Notes: generated by a model from the letters alone, not told the origin. Positions 46,825 through 59,705 are shown, counted from the first letter of the stretch. The stretch: 64,000 bases of DNA from Diphasiastrum complanatum (GCA_029204225.1 CM055094.1:22628657-22692656); one strand, 5' to 3'. Translations and numbers: made by a program.

Positions 46825-47790
46825 ATGTCGGATCATTTCAAACATTGTACTCTTGATGATGTTGTGATCATGTTACCTAAAGCTCATCGTGAACCTGAAG
46901 ATCAAGTGCCAAAGCCACAAGAAGTTTATGATGGACCAGCAAGGACTCAACTTATGAATCTTGCTGAACTAGGAGAAGTTGAAAAGATTGTTCAAGTTGG
47001 AACGCAACATATCTCAGAGCAATTTCAATCTTTGAGAAACTTATTGATCAAATATCAAGATTGTTTTGCTTGGACATATAAGGATTTGAAAGGAATTCCT
47101 ACTTCAGTAACTGAGCATAACATCTCCTTGATACCTGATGCAGTACCAAAAGTGACAAGATTTTATCGTTGTAATTTGAATGTCACAAATCTTATAAAGA
47201 AAGAGTTACAAAGGTTACTAGACGCAGATTTCATTTACAAAGCATACTGAATGGGTTTTATCGATTGTCATCGTTCCTAAGAAAAATGACAAGATGAGAA
47301 TTTGTGTGAACCTAAAGGCCTTGAACAAAGTAACAAGGAAAGATCACTTTCCATTGCCTTTAATAGAAAGCATTTTGGATCGCCTTGCTAGAGCGGAAGC
47401 CTATAGTTTTTTGAATGGATTTAGAGGTTATAATCAAGTTAAAATCGCATCTTTAGATCAACATAAAACAACTTTTGCAATAGAATGGGGAACCTATGCT
47501 TATAAAGTTATGCCTTTAGGACTATGTAATGCACCAAGTTCATTTCAGCGGGTTATGCAATTTGCTTTCAAGGAGTATTTGTAGAAATTTCTTGAAATTT
47601 ATTTGGACGATTTTGGAGTCCATAGTGCTGACATAGACCATCTAGATCATTTGGAAAAAGTGTTTGAACGTTATCATAAGTACCAAATTTTCTTGAATCC
47701 AGAGAAATGTTAGATTTGGGTTACTCAAAGAGTTGTTCTTGGACATGTGATATCAAGATATGGAATTGTTATAGATTATTCCAAAATCAT
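46825..47790 (+). pseudogene. Gypsy-2 reverse transcriptase
   Basis: DCFAWTYKDLKGIP, ELQRLLDADFIYKA, then after a frameshift near 47245 MRICVNLKALNKVTRKDHF, SFLNGFRGYNQ, MPLGLCNAPSSFQRVM and KFLEIYLDDFGVHS (catalytic YLDD, about 47600). The TAG at 47581-47583 stands where Gypsy-1 has Gln (CAG to TAG). Confidence 0.88.
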
Positions 47791-47940
47791 GGTTATTGTG
47801 GAGTTGCCTCCCCAAGGAACAATTCGAGGAGCTTACATTTTCATGGATCATGTGAATTATCACTGGATATTTATTTTATTCTTTGCAGAGTTGCACGACC
47901 TATTTATAAACTGACTATTGTACCAGTTTAGACAACTGAG

Positions 47941-48300
47941 GTGTTGGAAGCATTTGAAAAATTGAAAAAAGCCTTAGCTTCTGCACTGATCTTACGAGCT
48001 CCAAATTGGACAATTGAATTTCATGTGCATACTAATGCATCAAAATATGCCATTGGATTTGTCTTGACACGATTGGGAGAATACAAGAAGGACTACCCGA
48101 TCAGATTTGCTAGTCAACAACTTAGTGATTCTGAAAAGAATTTTTCCACTACGGAATGAGAAGCGTTGGCTATGGTATTTTCAATAAAGAACTTTCGACA
48201 TTATTTAATGGCTACGATTTTGCATTTTACACTGACCATCAGCCTTTGCTTTATTTGGTAAACAAGACATGCAATACATGACACATTGCAAGATGATTAC
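47941..48300 (+). pseudogene. Gypsy-2 RNase H
   Basis: LILRAPNWTIEFHVHTNASK then YAIGFVL. The usual first catalytic Asp (TDASK) is Asn here, a single G-to-A change. IRFASQQLSDSEKNFSTTE precedes a stop; KNFRHYLMA follows in the same region. Predicted inactive. Confidence 0.75.
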
Positions 48301-48305
48301 TATCA

Positions 48306-49436
48306 TTGATTGAATTTGATTTTCGAGTTGTGGTTCAAAAAGGTAAACAACATTATCTTGTCTCAAGAATACAGACAACACCAGTTAATACTGAAGTGGA
48401 TGATGAACTTCTAGATGCTACATTATTTTATGTTGAAGCAGTGCTTGAGTGGCTAACTGATATTGTTGAATATTTGATGTTAGGTCAACCTAATGAATCT
48501 TTGTCCAAAGTTCAACAGAAGTGATGGAGTTTTAAAGCACAACCTTATCAATTGATTGCTGGTCAATTGTATCATTATGAAATTGATGATATTCTGTGAA
48601 GATGTGTTTTTCCACCTGAAGTGCCTAATCTAATCATGTTATTACATGATGGGATGGGAGGGGGCCATTTTTCATTTGATATTACTATTCGAAAGATTTT
48701 GCAATCAGGATGTTTGTGGCCTACACTTCATAAAGATACCGAGAAATATATTCAGTCATGTGATGTTTGTCACTCTACACGTCGGCCTAAAAAACAGCTT
48801 TACGAGTCTTTACATTCGGTTCTAGCCCAAGTATCATTTGAAAAATGGGAACTTGATTACATTGGTCCTATCCATCCTACGACAAGAGGTACTCAAGCTA
48901 GATACATTATTGTAGCAATGGATTATATGAACGAATGGGTTGAAGCACGAGCAGTTCGTGTAGTTGATGCGAAATCTACAGCAACATTTTTATATGAAAA
49001 TATCATTGCTCGATTTGGGTGTCCTATAGAGATTGTCAGTGATCAAGGAACACATTTTTTCAATGAAATAATAAAGTGTCAGTTGGAAGACTTTTTTGTT
49101 ATTCATCGATTTAGTACTCCATATTATCCGAAAGGTCATGGACAAGCAGAATCTTCCCATAAGATTTCTTGCAATATTATGACAAAGATAGTGGAAGCAA
49201 GTCATTCTAACTAGGAACATAAACTTCATGCAGCATTATGGGCATTCAAAATAACTTATAAAGTTAGTACAAATCAGACACCATTTCAACTTGTCTATGG
49301 TCAAGATGCAGTTATGCCGATCGATTTTAATACCATCTTTACGCATAGCAGCAATGGAACGGTTGGATGATTCTAAATCCTTACAACTATGTCATGAGGC
49401 TTTGCATAAACTTCATGAAACCAAAATTGATGGTAG
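48306..49436 (+). pseudogene. Gypsy-2 integrase, 3'-truncated
   Basis: After a linker, LLHDGMGGGHFSFDITIRK and CDVCHSTRRP give the HHCC zinc finger. The core has LDYIGPIHP, VSDQGTHFFNE and YYPKGHGQAESSHK, so the D,D,E residues are all present. A TAG (49213-49215) and frame changes follow through QTPFQLVYGQDAVMP to KLHETKIDG, where the Copia-M LTR is inserted. Confidence 0.85.
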
Positions 49437-50570
<1,134 letters not shown>

Positions 50571-51326
50571 CTCTTCTGCACAAAACTTCTTGTGTGCATC
50601 CAAGCTTAATGCTTTAGTAAAAATATCCGCTATCATATCTTGCGTTGGACAAAGCTGCAATGTGACCTCTTTGTTGAGAACGTTGCTTCTGACATAGTGA
50701 TACTGAAGTTCAATGTGCTTACTCCTAGAATGAAATCTAGGGTTGGCTGACAAGGCAATGGCACTTTGATTATCACAAAATAATAATGTCGGAGCATATT
50801 GATTCAGACTGATATCTGAAACTAAGTTTCTCAACCAAATTGCTTCCTTAGTAGCTTGTAAGGCTACGATATACTTTGATTCTGTAGAAGATAGAGCTAT
50901 CGAAGATTGCTTGCTACTATTCCAGGAAATTGGACCATTGTTGAGGAAGAATGTAAATCCAGAAGTAGATTTACGAGTGTCTATATCTCCTGTCCAACTT
51001 GCATCTGTGTAACCACTGAGTAAATTGAGTTTGTCGTTGTCGACTGTTCCATAACAAATGCGAAAGTCCATAGTAGCTCAAAGATATCTCATGACTCTGA
51101 TGAGAGCCTTCCAATGTGTTATACCAGGGTTGGTCATATACTGACTTAGGGAGAGCTGACTACAAAAGCTATGTCTGGCCTGGTATAGATCATTACATAC
51201 ATAAGAGATCCTATTATCGAATGATAAGAATACTTGCGCATCTACTCCTATTCTTTGATTGTTTGAGAACACTGGTCCGACAACAATTTGAGACTTGGTT
51301 CCATTGGTGAGAGAGCTAACTTGCAA
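50571..51326 (-). pseudogene. Copia-M body M3: reverse transcriptase end and RNase H
   Basis: RNase H is nearly intact: YTDASWTGDIDTRKSTSGF, WNSSKQSSIALSSTESKY, LFCDNQSAIALSANPRFHS, HIELQYHYVR and DMIADIFTKAL, with catalytic Asp, Glu and Asp present, ending just before the 3' LTR. The preceding part (QYMTNPGITHWKALIRVMRYL) is the end of reverse transcriptase, separated by a stop near 51075. Confidence 0.88.
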
Positions 51327-51715
51327 TTAACCAGATTATATCTGACTAACATATTGTAGATGTATCTCTGTTGAGTAATGTAGATCAACTTTCAATTTTT
51401 GTCTCTGTAAATTTGAATACCAAGGCAGAAATGAGCTTCACCAGATCAGTCATGTCGAATTCGGAGGATAGCATTGTCTTAGCTTCTTATATCAAAATGA
51501 TATTTTGGCCGAAGAGCAATGTGTCGTCCACGTACAAAGTGATAATGATAAAAGACTGTTGCCCTGTCTTGAAGTAAACATTCGAAAGTATTGATCCTTT
51601 GAAGCCATGCTCGAGCAGATTGCTTCAAGCCATAAAGTTGTCGAAAAGTGGTGTGTAAATTCTTGTTACTTGTCATGTGTCTTGTGGCTCCCGAGTCAAC
51701 CACGATTGCTCGGAA
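51327..51715 (-). pseudogene. Copia-M body M3: protease fused to reverse transcriptase by deletion
   Basis: AIVVDSGATRHMTSNK (protease active site) runs within a few residues into RQLYGLKQSARAWLQRI (reverse transcriptase), followed by LYVDDTLLF (about 51510). The entire integrase and half of reverse transcriptase are deleted at about 51655. At its other end it joins LTR sequence at about 51716 with no leader or gag. Confidence 0.8.
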
Positions 51716-52080
51716 AACGAACTCGAAAAAGAAACAAATGAAAATAATTCGAGTGTCTAAAAAGAAAACTATTCGTGCATGGCGGAATAAACTATCTCCA
51801 TCTTTCCAATGCATGACTAATTAGTCGCGAAAAAATACAACAACGCATACATTTTGAGACGAAGCTGAACGCAATAAAAGATTGTATTGATTCAATATGA
51901 AAAATGAAACAGAAGTAAATGAGTAAGTTGTGGATCAAAGCCGCATACTCTATGCTATCTCTGACGGCTAAAATGAAGGTCTGAATTAAGCGCAATGCTG
52001 ATAAGCAGTAGCGCAATAGCAATCTCTAAAACAACTCTAAGAAGTGAGCTAGAATACTCAAGAGTGTTCAAGCTCACAGG

Positions 52081-52083
<3 letters not shown>

Positions 52084-52117
<34 letters not shown>
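52084..52117. repeat. (GA)n microsatellite, 34 bp, inside Copia-M LTR
   Basis: Positional equivalent of the 167-bp tract at 50038-50204. Confidence 0.95.
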
Positions 52118-52120
<3 letters not shown>

Positions 52121-52339
52121 AACTATTCAAATGTGGCTTCTGATAATCTTAAAACTGTATGAATATGAACAGCTATTTATACTAAAAAATTAGGTCATCA
52201 ATTGTGACCTAGTGATCCATTGGCATCCATCCGGTTCCTTGTCATTGATTGCTGATAAGCGGTGAAATTGGCCGTAAATGTTCTGTCTACATAAATGAAC
52301 CAAAACTGTAGCTCTATAGAAATGAACTAAAACAGCCAC

Positions 52340-52620
52340 AGACAACACTGTCGCAAAAAAGCGACAGTGTCGGTTTTTTTGTGAAAAATACGAAAAAGGA
52401 GAAAGTGCCCTTAAATCTCATTTAGGGTTGCCCCACGATTTGCCAAAATCATTTCTTTAAAATTTGAGGCTCTTTGAAAAAAGCAAAAAATGTGATACTA
52501 TGATTTTACACGAGACATCTATTAGGCAAAAAACGCAAAAAAGACGATATTGCATTTTTCCACGGAATCTCTAATAGACAAAAAAGACGACACTGTTTCA
52601 AACTCCGTGTATTTCTACAG
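52340..52620. repeat. minisatellite with perfect hairpin in Copia-M LTR
   Basis: ACACTGTCGC (52345-52354), six A, then GCGACAGTGT (52361-52370) form a perfect 10-bp stem. Variants of CAAAAAAGACGACACTG then recur about four times, each followed by a T-rich CACG word and CTAATAG/CTACAG. A related array is at 55640-55760. Confidence 0.75.
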
Positions 52621-52717
52621 ACTATGTAAAAACATAGAAAAATTCGCAGAACTAGATAAACAATGGATGAAGATTAAAACTGACTAGTTGATTGGTAAGA
52701 AGGAGACTAATCCAACA

Positions 52718-52916
52718 CTCTCCCTTAATCTGAATCCTTGAATACCCTGACCTTCAAACTTAGTTCTACACAGAATCTTCTGTGTGACTCCAAACTTAAT
52801 GCTTTAGTAAAACCAACTGCTATCATATCTTGCATTCTACAGTATTGCAATCTAACCTCTTCATTGAGAACTTTGCTTCTGACGAAATGATACTTCAGTT
52901 CAATGTGTTTACTCTG
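52718..52916 (-). pseudogene. Copia-M remnant M4: RNase H 3' end
   Basis: Homologous to 50571-50720 of M3 (the minus-strand tail of RNase H with the TKAL region) up to about 52916, where Gypsy sequence begins abruptly. Confidence 0.7.
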
Positions 52917-53345
52917 TGACCACTAAATCCATCAAGAAAACTATAAGCTTTCGCTCCAGCAAGGCGGTCCAAAATGCTTTCAGTAAAAGGTAACGGAAAG
53001 TGATCCTTCCACGTCACTTTGTTCAAAGCCTCGAGATTCACACAAATTCTCAATTTTCCATTCTTCTTAGGAACAATGACAATCGGTGAAACCCATTCTG
53101 TATGCTCAATCTCATAAATGAAATCAACGTCAAGGAGTCTTTGAAGCTATTTCTTTATTAGATCTGCAACATTAGGATTACAACGATAGAACTTTGTAAC
53201 CTTTGGAACTACATCAAGTATTAAAGGTATGGTTTGTTCAATAACTGATGTCAGAATACCCTTGAGATCTTGATAAGTCCATGCAAAGCAATCTTGATAC
53301 GCTCGGAGCGCTTGAAATTGTTCAGGATTAAGTTGTGATCCAACT
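52917..53345 (-). pseudogene. Gypsy-3: minus-strand reverse transcriptase fragment
   Basis: Minus-strand translation gives DCFAWTYQDLKGIL, VPKVTKFYRCNPNV, LLDVDFIYEIEHTEW, VSPIVIVPKKNGKLRICVN, KDHFPLPFTESILDRLAG and AYSFLDGFSG, the N-terminal half of reverse transcriptase of the Gypsy-1/Gypsy-2 family, in the opposite orientation to both. One in-frame TAG (about 53150). Cut at 52917 by the Copia-M remnant. Confidence 0.88.
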
Positions 53346-53708
53346 TATACAATCTTTTTTGGTTCTCCTATACGGTAACCATTCATAAGAAGAATTAGAG
53401 ACTGTAGGAAAAAATCCAGCCAACCAATCAAGTAGCTTGTTGCTTTCACAAAGATGCTAACCACAAAATAATCGGCAACAACAGAATTGACATGGAATTC
53501 CTTCCAAGAAACCAATTTGAAAAGCATAAAAATGAACCGATTGTCAACCTGGTAGTGCACTTACCACACAATCGATTGCAAATCGAAAAATATTTCCAAT
53601 GGGAAGAAAACTCCACAATTCCACCATTTTTTGCTTACTCCGTCGGATTCTCAAGAAAACGTCGAGATTTCCACACAACACTTTCAATGGTAAATCCTGC
53701 TTAGACCG
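53346..53708. other. probable chromovirus leader remnant
   Basis: Lies on the internal side of the chromovirus LTR primer site (minus strand). No clear coding match. Confidence 0.35.
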
Positions 53709-53720
53709 GCTCTGATGCCA
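53709..53720 (-). other. primer-binding site of chromovirus-family LTR
   Basis: Minus-strand TGGCATCAGAGC, one base from the initiator-Met consensus TGGTATCAGAGC, immediately after the LTR. Confidence 0.7.
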
Positions 53721-54218
53721 ATATAAAGTCCTCAACAACAGGATTCTAGCCTAAGAATACTATACAAAGCAACCACACAAGGGAACATGTGGTGGATAAA
53801 CCAACCCAACCAAACCTAGATCGTACGGATCTAGCCCCCAAGCTATGGATCAATCAGAGTCATGGAAAGAGGAGTCACACCAACAGCCTGTAGCTACCAA
53901 TCACAAAATCAAGCATGCACTAGTGAGTGCCCAGCAGGTATAATTATACCCTCCAAGGCCGATGCACCACTAGTAGTGCATTGTGACACCTCACTGGACA
54001 CCTCTGCAGCCTATTTGGGCCACGTCATCCAGTTTCCTAATGACTCACTGATAGACCCATACCAACTCCACCACCGTGTGTTTAGGCCTACAACCATTAA
54101 TTATGACCATATACACATAAGGGCCCCAATTCCCTTATAGTTTCAATTAACTTACGGGTTGTTGGTCTATCGGTTCCTAGCGTGGACATGCTACCCGAGA
54201 CCAATCATGGGCATGACA
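53721..54218 (-). mobile_element. chromovirus-family 5' LTR
   Basis: On the minus strand it starts TGTCATGCCCATGATTGG (54218); the first 69 bp match the truncated LTR at 34049-34117. It ends just before the primer site. The 3' terminus (TTTATAT) is not a canonical CA, so that boundary is approximate. Confidence 0.65.
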
Positions 54219-54282
54219 CTTTCATTCTTAACTTACCCCTTTCCTTTACTTTTTCCCCTTTCAACCTCCTCCTAGCTGACTT

Positions 54283-55180
54283 TTGAGACCTTCTCAAGGA
54301 CCTGCTGAGACGTACAAGGCCCGACAGGTTGAGTTCTTAAAACGGCTCAGTTCTCCCGGTGCGACGTACAATCTGTTGAATCCGGCTCCTCCTAAACCAA
54401 TCACTCCCATGCCTCTCTCTCCAGATCAAACCATCCCTGACCTCCCAGAAACTAACACCGACATTGGTGGTGATGATGACCCCTTGGTTGATCTGCCAGA
54501 GACTAGAAGATTCTCACCCAGACCTGCGGGTGCAGGCGAAGCTGGGAGTTCCACAAGCATGCGGGTAAAAGAGAGCGATACGGGCACTAAGGCCCTACAT
54601 GATTACCTGGCGAAGAAATCTCAACAACAAAGGGCAGCCTCACTTGTCAGGCCACACCAAAGAGTCCGAAAGATTTGAAAGGAAATACCCATGCAACAGG
54701 AGGGGCGACCAAGAAGAGATTTATCAAAGCCAATACTCCACACAGACTAAGATCATTGCTGTGTTGCAACCACAACCCGAGTAGCGAAATAAAATCCTAA
54801 AGGATAGCAGGCGGTTGCAAGAATATATGAGGGCACCAGCGTGGAAAAGGATTGATCCTTTTTATATGCTGATCAAACAAAGAAAACCCTGGCCAACATG
54901 GCAACCGTGAGTCAAAGTGGTGAACTGGCCGGTAATTCTAGAAATTTCAGATAGCACATGAATGGATGATCTGAGATTGCAATTGCTGAATTTTGGGCAC
55001 AAATATAAATCTAACACTGATCTGTGCATAAAGAAAAGTGTCGAATATTGCAGATCGATGGCCTTTCTTATGCATCAAGAGTGTTTTTGGGATCATGGCA
55101 TAGATCCAATTCGGAATTCGGCTCCATTTTGAGGATGATCATTAAATGATGGCCCAACTTTACTATAGAGCGGCCTTTAT
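54283..55180 (+). pseudogene. unidentified coding relic 2 (about 300 codons, broken)
   Basis: An open frame of about 130 codons (ETYKARQVEFLKRLSSPGA, a Pro-rich stretch, DDDPLVDLPETRRFSPRP, LHDYLAKKSQQQRAASLV) shifts frame near 54650-54680. It continues, through TAG and TGA codons, as LQEYMRAPAWKRIDPFY, WPVILEIS, LRLQLLNFGHKYKS and MAFLMHQECFWDHGIDPI to about 55130. Several stops fit CGA to TGA. I do not recognise the family. It lies next to a chromovirus LTR, antisense to it, as does relic 1, so the two relics may come from one element family. Confidence 0.5.
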
Positions 55181-56090
55181 GACCTCCCGGTATGTTACAA
55201 TGATAGAAGACTGGCAAGAGTTCAGCTCTATTGAGAAAGTGCAAGAGTACCTGGGGATGCTATCTTACGGAAGCCAGCTCTGCTTCCAAGTATTTGAAGC
55301 CTGAGGGAGAAAGATGAGCGAGCAAAAATAGACTACAAGGCAACGAGACGAGCAGGACTCGCAGGAGGTTCTCAAGCGGGCTAGATGTAGAGGCCGTTGA
55401 GAGATCTCCAATTTTGTGAGATAATTTTGAAACTGATAAGACTTGGTTTTACAAAAGCGACTGAAGCTCCACACTTTTCCAAGTGCCAAGCGAAACCATC
55501 ATTCTACATGTGTTACAGTGGGTACTACAACAGATTGCCAGATTTATCTCCTCTATTCTCCTAAATGCTATTTTAATCTGCCTCCATTCATGCTGCATTT
55601 TTACTCATGTTGTCGCACAGTTTGCATGCTTACATGTAAAATAAGACAGGCGAAAAGGACGATTGTCTACATAAACACAAGTATTTCCACAGGCAAAAAA
55701 TATGACACTGTGTTTTTACACGTGATTTATTACAGACGAAAAAGATGATACTGCTCTACAAATGCCGAAGGTGCCCTAATGAAAAAGCGAAGGTACCCTG
55801 TAAATCAAATTTTAAGGCATTTGTCAAAGTGTCGCATTTTTCGCATCTTCACCAACTTTCATTTCAGCGAAGGCTGATGTTGTGGCCTTTTCACGCTCAT
55901 CCCATGCATTGTGCAATCAAATTTGACAATGACAGCAGCCACCCACGATCTCCCACAAACAGCACATCCACATCGTACCTTCTTCATCTGCACACCTGTA
56001 ATATTACGTATATATTGGATACCATATGCGTATTCAACAACAGCAATGAGTGTGAAAAAAGAATAACATTAGAAGCTTACAGGAATGAAA
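55181..56090. other. non-coding stretch with diverged minisatellite
   Basis: Holds a second, diverged array of the CAAAAAA(GA)CGACACTG type (about 55640-55760, for example ATATGACACTGTGTTTTTAC), similar to the array in the Copia-M LTR at 52340-52620. It may be another decayed Copia-M LTR piece. No gene. Confidence 0.45.
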
Positions 56091-56397
56091 TCTAGGGCTG
56101 GCTGATATGGCGATGGCACTCTGATTATCACAAAATAATGTCGTCGGAGCATATTGATTCAGACTGATATCTAAGAATAAATTCCTCAACCAAATTGCTT
56201 TCTTTGTAGCTTGAGAGGCTGTGATATACTCTGATTCAGTGGAAGATAGAGCTATCGAAGATCGCTTGCGACTGTTCCAAGAAATTGGACCATTGTTGAG
56301 GAAGAAATCCAAAAGTAGATCTACAAGTGTCTACATCTCCTGCCTAGCTTGCATCTGTGTAACCACTGAGTAAATTGAGTTTGTCGTTGCCGACTAT
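56091..56397 (-). pseudogene. M1 RNase H, truncated
   Basis: GPISWNSRKRSSIALSSTES, WLRNLFLDISLNQYAP and LFCDNQSAIAISASPRFHS, then a sudden end at about 56091. M3 shows the missing C-terminal third. Confidence 0.85.
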
Positions 56398-57430
56398 TCA
56401 ATAACAAATGCAAAAATCCATAGTAGCTCGAAGATATCTCATGACTCTGATAAGGACCTTCCAATGTGTTATACCAAGATTAGTCATAAACTGACTGAGA
56501 GAGCTAACTGCAAAAGCTATGTCTGGCCTAGTATAGATCATGACGTACATAAGAGATCCTATAATAGAATGGTAAGGATACTCACGCATCTGCTGCTTCT
56601 CATGAATTGTTTGGGGACATTGGTCCTTTGACAATTTGAGTCCTGGTTCCATTGGTGAGTGAGTTAGCATACAATTCATCAGATTATATCTGACTAACAT
56701 GTTGTAGATGTACCTCTGTTGGATAATGTAGACCAACTTCTATTTTCTGTCTCTGTGGATTTGAATGAGATTCACCCAGATCGGTCATGTCAGAGATGAG
56801 CTTCACCCAGATCGGTCATGTCAAATTCGGAAGATAGCATTGTCTTTTTCTCTTTTATCAGATCGGTACTATTGTTGAAAAGCAATGTATCATCCATGTA
56901 TAAAGTGATAATGATAAAAGACTATTGCATTTCTTTGAAGTAAATTTTTGAATCTGAAGAGCTAGGTGTGTAGCCGTGATCAATAAGAAAAGTATCGATC
57001 CTTTGAAACCATGCCCGAGCAGATTGCTTCAAGCCATAAAGTGCCTTATGGAGTTTACAAACATGATTATGTTTACCCTCGATAATATAACCTTCGGGTT
57101 GCGCCATGTAAATGTCTCCTTTGATAACTCCATTGAGAAACGTTGTCTCTACATCCATTTGATGTATTTCCAAATCTACTACAACAGCAAATGATAGCAA
57201 AAGTCGAATAGAAGAATGCTTGACTACTGGACTGAAGGTCTCAGTGTAATCGACGTTGTATACCTGAGAAAATCCTCTGGCTACAAGTCGTGCCTTTCTC
57301 CTGTTGATGCTTCCATCTACATTGTACTTGACTTTGAAAATCCATTTGCAATCAATTACATTTCTGCCAGCAGGTAATTCGACAATCGTCCATGTCTGGT
57401 TCTTGATAAGAGATTAATACTCTTTATGTT
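56398..57430 (-). pseudogene. M1 reverse transcriptase
   Basis: WIFKVKYNVDGSI, ARLVARGFSQVYNVDY, HQMDVETTFLNGVI, KALYGLKQSARAWFQRID, a stop after YFKEMQ, then LYMDDTLLF (catalytic YMDD, about 56890) and TRPDIAFAVSSLSQFM. A second gap separates palm and C-terminal part near 56740-56800. Confidence 0.88.
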
Positions 57431-57711
57431 ATAGCTTCTTTTCAGAGATCTGAATCAGGCTGATTGAGTGCCTCTTTGACAAACGTCAGTTCCTGAACAA
57501 GGTAGGCTGCAAACTCGTTGATATACTTGTTAGGTGGTCTGTTGAAGATCTTCTGGGTAATACAAGAAGTTGATTATTTTGAAAATGCTTTAGTTGCTAA
57601 ACTACAACATCATCATCTTCTGATTTGTCATTGATTCATTGTTCGTTGGAAGTAATAGAGCTTGGACCTTCAATAGAAATAGTTGACTGAGGAACTGGAA
57701 AGTTCAATGCG

Positions 57712-58795
57712 TCAGGAGAATCTGACAGGTCGGCTACATGGGGACTGCCCTTTCCTTTGAGGTCTTGAAACTGATCTTCGATGAATGACATCTTGGCTAG
57801 TGAATATCTTCGACTCGATGGGATCGAACAACTTGTAGGCTTGATCTAAAGTATTGTAGTTGATGAAAACACATTTGATACTCTGGAAGTTGAGCTTTTT
57901 CTTGAGATCAAGAGGTATCTGCGCAGAAGTAGTACATCCAAAAACTCGTAAGTTTGATAAAGAAGATTTGGTACCTGTCCAAAATTTGAATGGTGTTTTG
58001 TCTGAGAGACCTTTAGTAGGACATCTGTTCTGAATATAGGTTGCTATTGAAACAGCTTCAGTCCAGAAGCACTCCGGAAGTATCGCATGTGATAACATGC
58101 ACTTTGCCGATTCAACTAAGGTCCTGTTCTTTCTCTCAACAAGACCATTTGACTGAGTCAAATAGGAAGTAATGTATTGTTGCTCAATGTCGTTATTAAG
58201 ACAGTAATCCTTGAATTCGTTGAAGATGTATTCTCTCCCATTATCTGACCTCAGTGTTTTGATTCGTTTGCCAGTTTGATTCTCAGCATGCTATTTGAAT
58301 TGTCTGAATTTGATGAAAGCCTCTGATTTCTGTTTAATAAAATGAACAATTGTTCTTCTGGAGAATTCATAAATAAAGGTAATGAAATACTTTGCATCTA
58401 ACAATGAAGGAGTTTGCATAGGTCCACATATATCTGTATGAACAACATCTAACAGACCTTTCAACTGCATGCATATGGTGTGATCTAAAAGGAATCCTAG
58501 CCTGCTTTCCAAAGATGCAACTATGACAGACAGGCAGATTGGCCTTACTAGAAGGATAGTCGAGATCAAGGACCATGGATTGTCTGGACATATTCAAAAT
58601 AGATGCATGATTCACGTGTTCTAAGCGATGATGCCATAGTAATTCTTTATTGACTAGAACAGAGGTTTGCAAGGCTTGACTAGACTCAGAATAATAGTGT
58701 GCCAATCTATATAAGTAACCCTGCCTCTTGCCGAGTTGATCAGATTCAAATTCTACCTTATGACCTAAATCTGTAATTCTACTTACTGATAACAT
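57712..58795 (-). pseudogene. M1 integrase
   Basis: Pre-integrase zinc finger LLWHHRLEHVNHASILNMS with CHSCIFGKQ, core VHTDICGPM, RSDNGREY (about 58235) and NGLVERKNRTL (58130-58160). All three acidic residues of the D,D,E triad are visible, with stops between. Ends in the linker LFDPIESKIFTSQDVI. Confidence 0.88.
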
Positions 58796-58857
58796 ATTTG
58801 TAGAGAGTTTAGGACATATAGAACTTTTGATAGTAATTTGAACTGATCATGCTAGAA

Positions 58858-59705
58858 TCACAATCTTACAGTACTTTCACCTTCAATAGTGTGAGTACTA
58901 TTGTCACCATGATGAACAAATTTCTTCGTGATGTAAGGAGTGTAGGAGTTGAAAATCTCACGTTGATTGGTCATATGTTGAGTTGCTCCAGAATCGAGAA
59001 ACCATGAATCATCCAAAAATGCGCTTTGATCTTTGACCATAAATGCGCCTTCGTCCACTTCCACCTGGGGAGATGATGAAACTGTGTTTGCTTGTTGATC
59101 AGGTTGCTTGGCTACATTCTTCGCTTGGAGAATTCGACAATCCTTGATCTCATGGTTATTGCGTTTGCAATACTTGCAAAATATTTTCTTCTTCGACTGT
59201 GGATCTGATGATTGTGCTTGACTTTGAGTCTGTTTTTGATTTGTTGCAACCTTCTTGGAGCTTTTTAGCTTCTGTCGCTTCGAGCCTTTGTTGACATATA
59301 GAGCCTGAGAGGAGGAAATAGAGAAAGTGTCTTGACTTCTTCTATTGTCTTCTTGCAGCAACATAGTGATAACTCTAGTGAGAGTTAATCTGAGTGTGTT
59401 GATATGATCATCACCCAGTTCTCGAGGGCAAGCTTGAAAGCAATTTCATAATTGTGTCTTGATAATCTATGACTGATCCAACAACGACCATCTGTTGCAA
59501 GAGATTCTTAAACTGGCTAATGTGACTCTGAAGAGAATCACCAGTAGACATTTTGAATGTGAAAAATTTCCTTCGTAGATGTAACTTAGTAGTTACGTCC
59601 CTCACGTCAAGATGTCCCAAATGTCTCTTGACGTTTTAGCTTCATCTATGTGTTCAATCTGTGTATTTGATATATTGAGGATAATAAGCACGAAAGCTTT
59701 TTTTG
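58858..59705 (-). pseudogene. M1 gag, zinc knuckle and protease
   Basis: Gag C-terminal half (LHLRRKFFTFKMSTGDSLQS), a frame break near 59365-59410, the knuckle CKYCKRNNHEIKDC and the protease SWFLDSGATQHMTN (about 58975-59020). Gag starts abruptly at KAFVLIILNIS because the leader and gag N-terminus are deleted. Confidence 0.85.

Larger units (their letters stand above)
45745..49436 (+). mobile_element. Gypsy-2: second Athila/Tat-like Ty3 copy, truncated at both ends
   Basis: Same family as Gypsy-1 by protein similarity across protease and reverse transcriptase. It begins inside the protease (GGSGVNMIS, about 45765), runs through reverse transcriptase, RNase H and integrase, and is cut at 49436 by a Copia-M LTR. 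It supplies the RNase H and integrase missing from Gypsy-1. Stops and frameshifts in every domain. Confidence 0.85.
51716..52717 (-). mobile_element. Copia-M LTR (3' LTR of remnant M4)
   Basis: Starts TGTTGGATTAGTC (52717, minus strand) after a purine tract (minus AAGGGAGAG, 52718-52726). It shares GACGAAGCTGAAC, GTTGTGGATCAAAG and GATAAGCAGTA landmarks with 49437-50570. It carries an extra ~270-bp minisatellite block (52340-52620) absent from its sister. Confidence 0.82.
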
